The notes under the pieces: model-generated
The model's database searches: none
Told to the model about the DNA's origin: nothing
Seen by the model: only the letters and a program-made list of their open reading frames with translations
Program-made: the position numbers and the translations under genes
Origin: Subtercola endophyticus
Lineage (GTDB): Bacteria; Actinomycetota; Actinomycetes; Actinomycetales; Microbacteriaceae
DNA: 64,000 nt
Reading direction: 5' to 3'
Assembly (NCBI RefSeq): GCF_021044565.1
Contig: NZ_CP087997.1
Span: 1,054,001 to 1,118,000 of the forward strand
In this document: one piece after another, positions 1 through 6,677 of the stretch
Position numbering within the stretch: position 1 is the first letter of the stretch
Layout: the number at the start of each line of letters is the position of its first letter

Positions 1-685
1 CGGCTGGGATCTGACCGCGCTCTCCCGCCCCGTCGAACGGCGCACGGCAGCGCTGGCCGAGGTGAGACGCGGCGAGGCGTTGTCGCTGACCCGGCGCCCG
101 AACGAGCAAGCCGTCGTCATGCTGGGCTACCCCGGCTTCGCCGCGGCGGATGATCGGCGATCGGCTCTCGGAGTGCTCAACTCGGTGCTGGGCGGCGGCA
201 TGTCATCGCGCCTGTTCCAAGAGGTGCGCGAGAAGCGCGGGCTGGCGTACTCCGTGTACTCGTTCGCCTCGGGCTACTCGGATGCGGGGGTGTTCGGCAT
301 GTACGCCGGCTGCTCACCGAAGAACGCCGGCACCGTGGCTGAGCTGCTGCTGGGCGAGTTCGGCCGGCTCGCCGCCGACGGAATCACCGACGGCGAATTG
401 GCTCGCGCCCGCGGGCAGCTCTCGGGTTCCGCAGCCCTCGCGCTCGAAGACTCCGACACGCGCATGTCGCGGCTGGGCCGCTCCGAGCTCACGACGGGGG
501 AGTTCACCGACCTCGACGAGGCCCTGCGCCGGCTCGACGAGGTCACCCCGGCCGACGTACGCGCTCTTGCCGCCGAACTCGCCGGGCGCGCCCTCTCGGT
601 GGCAGCCGTCGGCGCCCTCGACGCCGAGGTATTCGCCGGGCTCGTCGAGACCGATGAACCCGAACCGCTGAAGGCAGTGTCATGA
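1..685 (+). CDS. M16 family zinc metallopeptidase, C-terminal part (5' end outside window)
   Basis: The reading frame is open from the first full codon at base 2, so the gene begins before the window. The visible ~228 residues match the C-terminal half of pitrilysin/insulinase family (M16) proteins: a GGGMSSRLFQEVREKRGLAY segment, the most conserved stretch of the inactive-type domain that closes the catalytic chamber. The HxxEH zinc site would lie upstream and is not seen. A GTG at 62 is in frame but is internal, because coding continues upstream. The stop overlaps the ATG of the next gene (ATGA), so the two are translationally coupled. In actinobacteria this peptidase usually precedes dapB, as it does here. 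Its substrate cannot be told. Confidence 0.9.
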   Translation, partial: GWDLTALSRPVERRTAALAEVRRGEALSLTRRPNEQAVVMLGYPGFAAADDRRSALGVLNSVLGGGMSSRLFQEVREKRGLAYSVYSFASGYSDAGVFGMYAGCSPKNAGTVAELLLGEFGRLAADGITDGELARARGQLSGSAALALEDSDTRMSRLGRSELTTGEFTDLDEALRRLDEVTPADVRALAAELAGRALSVAAVGALDAEVFAGLVETDEPEPLKAVS

Positions 686-1290
686 CCATGGGCCACGTTC
701 TCTACCTGGTGCGCCACGGCGAACAGGTCGACGCCGAGTACGGCGTGAGCGACGGTCCGTTGTCGCCGCGCGGTGAACGGCAGTCACGGCTGATCGCCGA
801 CCGGCTCGGCGGAGTGCCGTTCAACAACGTCTGGCATTCGCCGCTGCAGCGCGCCGCCGAGACCGCCGCGATCATGGCCAAACAGCTGCCGGCGCTCGAC
901 CCCAAGCCGACACCGCTGCTGTTCGACTGTGTGCCCACCGAGTACTCGCCCGAGATGCCGCACGCCTTCGAGCCGTTCTTCAATGCGGTCACTGAAGAAG
1001 AAGTCGATGCAGGGCGCGCCCAGATGTCCGACGCCGTGGCCGAGTTTCTCACCCCGTCACGCGAAACCACGCACGACCTGCTCATCACGCACAACTTTGT
1101 CATCGGCTGGTTCGTTCGTGAGGCGCTCAGCGCACCCGGCTGGCGCTGGGTGGGCATCAACCAGGCCAATTGCGGGCTCACGATCATCCGGTACCGAAGC
1201 GGGCGCGTGCCCGAACTGGTGACGCACAACGATCTGGGGCACCTGCCTGTCGAACTGCGCACCGGTCTCGCCGACGCGCAGCCGTACTGA
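682..1290 (+). CDS. Histidine phosphatase family (phosphoglycerate mutase-like) protein
   Basis: 202 residues. The N-terminal LVRHGE motif (His12) is the phospho-acceptor signature of the histidine phosphatase superfamily, and ITHNFV in the C-terminal half supplies the second catalytic His. Length fits a stand-alone cytoplasmic phosphatase; no signal peptide or membrane segment is present. The ATG lies inside the stop codon of the preceding M16 peptidase (4-bp overlap), so it is in the same transcript. The superfamily acts on many phosphate esters, so the substrate is not predictable from sequence. Confidence 0.9.
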   Translation: MTMGHVLYLVRHGEQVDAEYGVSDGPLSPRGERQSRLIADRLGGVPFNNVWHSPLQRAAETAAIMAKQLPALDPKPTPLLFDCVPTEYSPEMPHAFEPFFNAVTEEEVDAGRAQMSDAVAEFLTPSRETTHDLLITHNFVIGWFVREALSAPGWRWVGINQANCGLTIIRYRSGRVPELVTHNDLGHLPVELRTGLADAQPY

Positions 1291-1298
1291 GGCGCACG

Positions 1299-1772
1299 GT
1301 GAGACTGCGCGAGACAGCGGTGACGTCGCCTGACGCTGTGCGGCTGCTGACCGAGTACTTCGAGAGCCGTGAGCTAGGGTTTCCGACGAATCAAGGCGCC
1401 TACAAGGTGACGTTTCCGCCGCCGGAGCATTTTGTGCCCCCGGCCGGAGTGTTCGTCGTGATCGATTCTGACGAGGGCGTGCCGGTCGGCTGCGGCGGTA
1501 TTCGGCGCATCGCGGCGAGCGAGCTCGGGCTCGTGCGCTACGAGGTGAAGCACGTCTGGGTGGAGCCCGAATACCGGGGGCACGGCTGGGCGGCAGCGCT
1601 GATGGCCGACCTCGAAGCACGAGCCAGCGCCTTCGGGGCCGACGAAGTGGTGCTCGACACGAATGCGAGCCTCGAGGCAGCCGCGCGTCTCTACGCGCGA
1701 TCGGGGTACCGCCCGATCGAGCCTTACAACGACAACCCGAACGCGACGAACTGGTACGCGAAAACGCTCTGA
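1299..1772 (+). CDS. GNAT family N-acetyltransferase
   Basis: 157 residues from GTG 1299, which starts 8 nt after the phosphatase stop; the frame is open much further upstream but that would overlap the phosphatase gene. The acetyl-CoA binding motif A reads VEPEYRGHGWAAALM (residues about 87-101), and the following LDTNASLEAAARLY/SGY segment is motif B, so this is a canonical small GNAT. Cytoplasmic. It sits between a phosphatase and dapB, apparently within the same directional gene run. The acceptor substrate is unknown. Confidence 0.85.
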   Translation: MRLRETAVTSPDAVRLLTEYFESRELGFPTNQGAYKVTFPPPEHFVPPAGVFVVIDSDEGVPVGCGGIRRIAASELGLVRYEVKHVWVEPEYRGHGWAAALMADLEARASAFGADEVVLDTNASLEAAARLYARSGYRPIEPYNDNPNATNWYAKTL

Positions 1773-1808
1773 GGTCGCACGTGGGGCAGGCGATCAGCTG
1801 GCTCTTGA

Positions 1809-1814
1809 TAGATT
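1809..1814 (+). promoter_or_regulatory. Predicted -10 element of a leaderless dapB promoter
   Basis: TAGATT fits the actinobacterial -10 consensus TANNNT and ends 7 nt before the dapB ATG, so transcription would begin at or next to the start codon. No Shine-Dalgarno sequence precedes dapB and no good -35 hexamer is seen. Inference from spacing only. Confidence 0.4.
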
Positions 1815-1821
1815 GGCAGGC

Positions 1822-2661
1822 ATGAGTACGAAGGTCGCCATTGTTGGGGCATCAGGCAAGATGGGCCGGCTGGTGAGCGGCATCGTCGCCGAGCACCCCG
1901 AGTTCGAGGTGTACGCCGAACTCGGTTCGGGCAGTGAACTCTTCGAGATGAACGGCGCCGATCTGGTGGTCGACGTCACCGTTCCCGGGGCGAGCCAGAG
2001 CGTGGTCGACTATGCCGTGTCGCAGGGTATCAACGTGCTCGTCGGCACCTCAGGATGGTCGGGCGACCGCATTCTGCGCCTCGAACACTCGCTCGCCGCC
2101 CACCCCGACACCGGCGTTGTCATCGTGCCCAACTTCTCGCTCGGCTCTGTGCTGGCGACCGCGTTCGCCACCATGGCCGCGCAGTTCTACAACTCGATCG
2201 AGATCGTAGAGGCGCACGGCGCCACCAAGCTCGACTCGCCCTCGGGCACCGCGGTGCGCACGGCAGAGCTGATTTCGAAGGCTCGCGCCGGGGTCGGTCC
2301 GGTGTCTGCCCCGCACACCGATCAGCGGGCGCGGGGGCAGCAGGTGGCGAGCGTGCCGATCCACAGCCTTCGGCTGCAGGGCGTGGTGGCGAAGCAAGAC
2401 GTCATCTTCGGGGGCACGGGAGAGGTGCTCACCCTGAGCCACGAGACCATTTCGTCGAGCTCGTACAACACGGGCATCCTGCTCGGCCTGAAGGCCGCAC
2501 GCACGACCCGCGGCGTCATCGTGGGGCTCGACAAGCTTCTCGACCTCGACCGTCTGCTCGCGGCCGGCGCCTCGCAGGCTGCGCCCGCCGAGCGCGGTGC
2601 CGACTGGGTCGCAGAGCCTGAGAAGGTGTCGGGGCAGGCCGCCCAGGCGACCATCGCATGA
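1822..2661 (+). CDS. dapB: 4-hydroxy-tetrahydrodipicolinate reductase
   Basis: 279 residues. DapB reduces hydroxy-tetrahydrodipicolinate with NAD(P)H in the lysine/diaminopimelate pathway feeding peptidoglycan. The N-terminal Rossmann motif is VAIVGASGKMGR, and the substrate site reads EAHGATKLDSPSGTA. The first active-site His and the Lys of the usual HHxxK motif are kept, but the second His is Gly. The RARGQQVASVPIHSLRLQGV segment is typical of the tetramerisation/substrate domain. The ATG at 1822 was chosen because it starts exactly at the conserved MSTKVAIVG; the longer open frame upstream is unsupported. The C-terminal ~30 residues extend past the usual end and are Ala-rich. Confidence 0.93.
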   Translation: MSTKVAIVGASGKMGRLVSGIVAEHPEFEVYAELGSGSELFEMNGADLVVDVTVPGASQSVVDYAVSQGINVLVGTSGWSGDRILRLEHSLAAHPDTGVVIVPNFSLGSVLATAFATMAAQFYNSIEIVEAHGATKLDSPSGTAVRTAELISKARAGVGPVSAPHTDQRARGQQVASVPIHSLRLQGVVAKQDVIFGGTGEVLTLSHETISSSSYNTGILLGLKAARTTRGVIVGLDKLLDLDRLLAAGASQAAPAERGADWVAEPEKVSGQAAQATIA

Positions 2662-2689
2662 CCGGCTCTGTCGTGAGCGGGAGTCTGCG

Positions 2690-3142
2690 GTGAAGGGGCG
2701 CATCGCCGCGCTGGTGATGGCGGCCATTCTGGTGCTCTACTTCATCGTGGTGCTGCAGCATGCGCTGCTGTTCATCGGCACCGGTGTTCCGGCCGGAATA
2801 GGCATCGGTCTGGCGCTCATCATCATGCCCATCATCGGCGCCTGGGCGCTGTACCGAGAGCTGATGTTCGGCTTTCGCACCCAGAAGCTCGTCGGAATCC
2901 TGCGCGACAACGATGAACTGCCGGTGGATGATCTGCCCAAACGCCCGAGCGGGCGCCCCTACCGCGACGCGGCCGACGCCGACTTCGACACGTATCGCGA
3001 CGAGGTCGAGCAGAGCCCCGAGAGTTGGAAGGCCTGGTTTCGGCTGGGACTCGCCTACGACGCCTCGGGCGACCGCAAACGCGCCCGTAAGGCGCTGCGC
3101 CAGGCGATCACTTTCTACCAGGCGCAGCCGCAACCGGCCTGA
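2690..3142 (+). CDS. Small membrane protein with a C-terminal TPR-like helix pair
   Basis: 150 residues from GTG 2690, chosen because a GGGAG sequence lies about 6 nt upstream and hydrophobicity starts right after. Two transmembrane segments span roughly residues 5-25 and 30-52, followed by a cytoplasmic part. The end (residues ~105-140: SWKAWFRLGLAYDASGDRKRARKALRQAI) has the spacing of one tetratricopeptide repeat. This suggests a membrane-tethered protein-interaction module. It follows dapB by 28 nt in the same direction. Its function is unknown. Confidence 0.8.
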   Translation: MKGRIAALVMAAILVLYFIVVLQHALLFIGTGVPAGIGIGLALIIMPIIGAWALYRELMFGFRTQKLVGILRDNDELPVDDLPKRPSGRPYRDAADADFDTYRDEVEQSPESWKAWFRLGLAYDASGDRKRARKALRQAITFYQAQPQPA

Positions 3143-3208
3143 CGGGCCGGCCAAAGGCGAAAGCCTGACGGGCCCCGCCTCACGTGCGAGTCCGACCTGC
3201 CACGCCGG

Positions 3209-4141
3209 TCAGGCCGCGGCGAGTGCGCCTTCGAGCGTCTCGTCGAGCGCGGTGTCGCGAAAGCCGAATCCGTCGGCCACCAAAAGCTGCGACGACTCGT
3301 TCTGATCGGCGAGGATGAGCTCACGCCCCGCGTCGGCGAGGGCGCCCTTGATGGCCCACGAGGGCGCGGGCAGCCAATACGGCCGGTGCTCGACGCGCGC
3401 GATGGTCTTCATCACGTCGCCGGCCGTTGCGGGGTTCGGTGCGGCCAGGTTGACCGGCCCGGCCAGGTCGGAGTCGACGATGAGATGCCGAATCGCCGCG
3501 GCCTCGTCGTAGAGGCTGATCCACGGCCAGTGCTGGGTGCCAGAGCCGAGCGGGCCGGCCCCGCCGACCTTCGTGATCAGCTTGAGCGTATTCACCAGCC
3601 CGCCATTGCCCAGCACAACACCGGTGCGCGGGTTCACCACGCGGGTCGCGCCGGAAGCCTGCCGCGACGCCTTCTCCCACGCATCGACGACTTTGGGCAG
3701 AAACCCCTCGCCGATCGGACTCTGTTCGGTGAGAACTTCGCCCGGGCGATCGCCGTAGTAGCCGACCGCCGACCCGCTGACAAAAACGGCCGGCGGGTTG
3801 TTCGCCTTCGAGATCGCCGTGGCGAGCGTGGTCGTCGCGTTGACCCTGGATTCGAGAATGGTGCGCTTGTAGGCCAGAGTCCACGGCAGGCGCGAGATCG
3901 AAGCGCCCGAGAGGTTGACGACGGCGTCGGCGCGCTCGACGGTCTCGGGGTTCAGCCAGCCGGCATCCGGATCCCACATACGCTCATCGGGGTTGTGCGT
4001 GGCGTGTCGCACGAGAACGACGACACGATGGCCGTGATCGCGCAGCTGCTGAGTGAGTTCGGTTCCGATGAATCCGGAGCCCCCGGCGATGAGAATCGTG
4101 AGAGCGCCCGGCGTACCGGAGGTAGCGCCGGGGTCACTCAT
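3209..4141 (-). CDS. TIGR01777 family NAD(P)-dependent epimerase/SDR-like protein
   Basis: 310 residues. The N-terminal nucleotide-binding motif is LIAGGSGFIGTELTQQL, followed by the family hallmarks RMWDPDAGWLNPE, ADAVVNLSGASI, SGSAVGYYGDRPGE and RTGVVLGNGG. These identify the SulA/YfcH-type (TIGR01777) extended-SDR family. The C-terminal DUF1731-like segment (TLDETLEGALAA) is present and the length is normal. It is convergent with the upstream dapB-side gene, leaving only 66 bp between the two stops. Probably cytoplasmic; the biochemical role of the family is poorly defined. Confidence 0.9.
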   Translation of the reverse strand: MSDPGATSGTPGALTILIAGGSGFIGTELTQQLRDHGHRVVVLVRHATHNPDERMWDPDAGWLNPETVERADAVVNLSGASISRLPWTLAYKRTILESRVNATTTLATAISKANNPPAVFVSGSAVGYYGDRPGEVLTEQSPIGEGFLPKVVDAWEKASRQASGATRVVNPRTGVVLGNGGLVNTLKLITKVGGAGPLGSGTQHWPWISLYDEAAAIRHLIVDSDLAGPVNLAAPNPATAGDVMKTIARVEHRPYWLPAPSWAIKGALADAGRELILADQNESSQLLVADGFGFRDTALDETLEGALAAA

Positions 4142-4225
4142 GACGGCACCCGATTTCGACGTCTTGCGCTGTCATGACCTGACCTCCGGCCTCGTGGTTC
4201 GGTGAGCCCAGACTAGCGCCACTGG

Positions 4226-4771
4226 TTATACGGCGGCACTCCCTTGACGAACGACGCCGGCGCGGGTCAACAGCAGATACAGCTGGCAGCCGAGGCAATA
4301 CCCGAACACCGAGTTCAAGAAGGCGGCGACGAACGCGGCGGCCGCGCAGATGACGAGAGCATACGGAACGCCGAGAAGCGCGAGCACAACTCCGATGACT
4401 GTCACGAACAGACCGACGCCCTGAGCGAAGGTCGGCGGCTTCGGGTCTTCGAGCTCGGCCGGCGGCCCGAGCCTCGGGCGGATGACCTTCTTGAAGAAGA
4501 GGCCGTACGGGTGCCGGGCGACGCCGGCGAACGAACCCCACGCGAAAATCGCGGCAATGACGGCCAGCAGGATGAACGCCGGGTCGGCCGCACGTTCGCC
4601 CACCGTTGCTGCGGGAGTCGCCGCCGTCGGAATGCCGAGCAGCAGAACGACGATGAGCAGCACCGCGGTGATGCCGGCGCCGAATCGCGGACCACGCGGA
4701 TCGATGCCCGGTGCTGCCGGGGTTGTGCGGGCGGGTTGTGCGATCTCGGGGTTCGTGTTTTTTGAGCTCAT
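4226..4771 (-). CDS. DUF4395 domain membrane protein
   Basis: 181 residues. An N-terminal Pro/Ala-rich cytoplasmic tail is followed by four hydrophobic segments. Diagnostic DUF4395 features are IDPRGPRFGAGITAVLLI, FFKKVIRPRLGPPAELEDPKPPTFAQGVG, and the last helix NSVFGYCLGCQLYLLL with a CxxC pair. The start overlaps the stop of the thioredoxin-like gene by 4 bp, a common actinobacterial pairing suggesting a membrane redox unit. The CxxC in the helix could exchange electrons with the CSTC protein; this is an inference. Confidence 0.88.
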   Translation of the reverse strand: MSSKNTNPEIAQPARTTPAAPGIDPRGPRFGAGITAVLLIVVLLLGIPTAATPAATVGERAADPAFILLAVIAAIFAWGSFAGVARHPYGLFFKKVIRPRLGPPAELEDPKPPTFAQGVGLFVTVIGVVLALLGVPYALVICAAAAFVAAFLNSVFGYCLGCQLYLLLTRAGVVRQGSAAV

Positions 4772-5253
4772 GTGTTTTCTCCCACACTGAGTTCGCCCAC
4801 AAGGGCGAGTTGGCGTTCGACGACATCACGGCGCGTGGCGCCGCCGATGCGGGCGACCAGGGCGCCCCGGCCGTCGAGGATGAACGTGGTCGGCGTCTGC
4901 AAGATGCGGTACCGGTTGGCGAGGTCGCCTCGGTGCGTGAGGTCGACGTCGACGTGTGTCACTCCGTCTGTTCGCGCGGCGATCTCGCCGAGCATCCGCC
5001 TCGTGGCCGGGCAGGTCGAGCAGAACTCGGTCGAGAACTGCAGGAGCGTGGCTGTGCTGCCGAACGACGCGAGGGAATCGGCGGTCGTCACGTCGAGCGG
5101 CTGGATGATCGTGGCGCTCGGCTGCGCAGGCGTGCCGTTCTGGCCGGCCACCGAGACCTGCTTCGCTGTACCCTGCCGTCGCTTCCAGAGCAGACCGACC
5201 AGCGTCGTCGCGACGATGAGCGCTAACACCAGATAGACAGCATTCAATGACAT
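4768..5253 (-). CDS. Membrane-anchored thioredoxin-like protein
   Basis: 161 residues. One N-terminal transmembrane segment (about residues 4-23) anchors an extracytoplasmic or membrane-facing thioredoxin fold. The active site FCSTCPATRRML has Cys78 and Cys81, and the cis-Pro loop is LQTPTTFIL. It is upstream of and 4-bp overlapped with the DUF4395 gene, so both are made from one mRNA. The 107-bp gap to the divergent esterase gene at 5361 must hold both promoters; it also contains a small dyad CTGCTG-TGCG-CAGCAG at about 5272-5287. Likely disulfide exchange, with the substrate unknown. Confidence 0.88.
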   Translation of the reverse strand: MSLNAVYLVLALIVATTLVGLLWKRRQGTAKQVSVAGQNGTPAQPSATIIQPLDVTTADSLASFGSTATLLQFSTEFCSTCPATRRMLGEIAARTDGVTHVDVDLTHRGDLANRYRILQTPTTFILDGRGALVARIGGATRRDVVERQLALVGELSVGENT

Positions 5254-5360
5254 GGTGATCGAAACGGTACGCTGCTGTGCGCAGCAGTGGCGGAATGTGA
5301 CACGACATGACGCACGACGCCGTGCCTGTGGGGGCTGCTCTGTTCGAATGAGGTAAGTGC

Positions 5361-6677
5361 ATGGGTTCGCTCGGAACCGTCAGCATCGTCGACGGGGGCC
5401 TGGTCGTGGCGCTCTACGTCGTCGCCGCCGCGCTTCTGCTGGTGCAGCTGGTGTTTCGGCCGGGGGCCGGCTGGAAGCGCCGCCGCTGGCTCGTGACCTG
5501 CCTCATCGCGCTGGTGGTCGGGGCAGGGCTGGGACTCGGGGCGACCTGGGTGACCACCGAATGGTTCGATCTCTTCGGCGTGGGCCTGTCGCTTGCCGCC
5601 TACCTCTGGATCGCCGCCGGATTCGCCGCCATCGCGGTGTGCGTCTGCTCGTTCTTCGGCTCGCGCTGGCCGCGTACGGTGCTCTCGGCCGTTTCGATCG
5701 TGGTGTTCGTCGCGACGACGGCCATGAGCATCAACATCGATATCGGAACCTATCCGACCGTGAACTCGGTGCTGGGCATCAGCCCGTTCGCCGAGCGGGC
5801 ACTGCCGCCACTGGCCAGTCCGAGCGCTACCAACACCACGGCGACTCTCGGCAGCAGTTGGGTGGCGCCCGCAGATCAGCCCGCAGTCGGCACGGTGAGC
5901 GAGGTCGAGATACCCTCGACCGTGAGCGGATTCGTAGCGCGCGACGCCGAGGTGTATCTGCCGCCGGCGGCCCTGACCGAGCATCCACCCGCCCTGCCGG
6001 TGGTCATCACCCTCTCGGGGCAGCCCGGGCAGCCGTCGGATCCGCTCGTCTCCGGTCACCTCGAAGCGTCGCTCGATGCCTACGCGGCGGCGCACCACGG
6101 GCTGGCGCCGATCGTCGTGTCGCCCGACCAGATCGGCGACCCCGCGAACAACCCGATGTGCGTCGACGGCGCCCTCGGCAACTCGGCGACGTATCTGACC
6201 GTCGATGTGGTCTCGTGGATCAAGGCGCACCTGCCCGTGGCCGCGGCGCCGGGCGGATGGGGTATAGCCGGCTTCTCGCAAGGCGGCACCTGTTCGATTC
6301 AGCTCGGTGCGGCGCATCCTGAACTGTTCGGTTCGATTCTCGACGTATCGGGCGAGCTGGTGCCGAGTAACGGAGACGAAGCTACGACGATTGCCGGCGG
6401 CTTCGCCGGCAATGCGGCGGCCTACGAAGCCGCTAAGCCCGTGAATATTCTGAAAAAACACTCACCTTTTACCAGCACGTTCGCAGTATTCTCGGTCGGT
6501 GAGACCGACGATGTTTTTCGGCCCTACGCCGAGCAGATTTCGGCTGCGGCGAAAGCGGCGGGCATGACCGTGACCTACTTCGTGGCGCCGGGCAGCGGCC
6601 ACGACTATACGACCGCCTCGTATGCGTTCCAGCGGGGGTTCTCGTTGCTCGCCGACCACTTCGGGCTGGCCTCGTGA
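5361..6677 (+). CDS. Membrane-anchored alpha/beta hydrolase (esterase family, PF00756-like)
   Basis: 438 residues. Four predicted transmembrane helices occupy residues ~10-130, followed by an extracytoplasmic hydrolase domain (~180-438). The nucleophile elbow is GFSQGG, the acid residue lies in VGETDD and the catalytic His is in GSGHDY. GAGG-type spacing (AAAPGGWGIAGFSQGG) is like the antigen 85/esterase D family. The start has a GAGG sequence 7 nt upstream. The stop overlaps the GTG of the next gene (GTGA), coupling it to a DUF2156 aminoacyl-lipid synthase-like protein. In corynebacteria, hydrolases of this type next to aminoacyl-phosphatidylglycerol or -diacylglycerol synthases remove the amino acid again, so a similar role is proposed here. 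Confidence 0.85.
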   Translation: MGSLGTVSIVDGGLVVALYVVAAALLLVQLVFRPGAGWKRRRWLVTCLIALVVGAGLGLGATWVTTEWFDLFGVGLSLAAYLWIAAGFAAIAVCVCSFFGSRWPRTVLSAVSIVVFVATTAMSINIDIGTYPTVNSVLGISPFAERALPPLASPSATNTTATLGSSWVAPADQPAVGTVSEVEIPSTVSGFVARDAEVYLPPAALTEHPPALPVVITLSGQPGQPSDPLVSGHLEASLDAYAAAHHGLAPIVVSPDQIGDPANNPMCVDGALGNSATYLTVDVVSWIKAHLPVAAAPGGWGIAGFSQGGTCSIQLGAAHPELFGSILDVSGELVPSNGDEATTIAGGFAGNAAAYEAAKPVNILKKHSPFTSTFAVFSVGETDDVFRPYAEQISAAAKAAGMTVTYFVAPGSGHDYTTASYAFQRGFSLLADHFGLAS

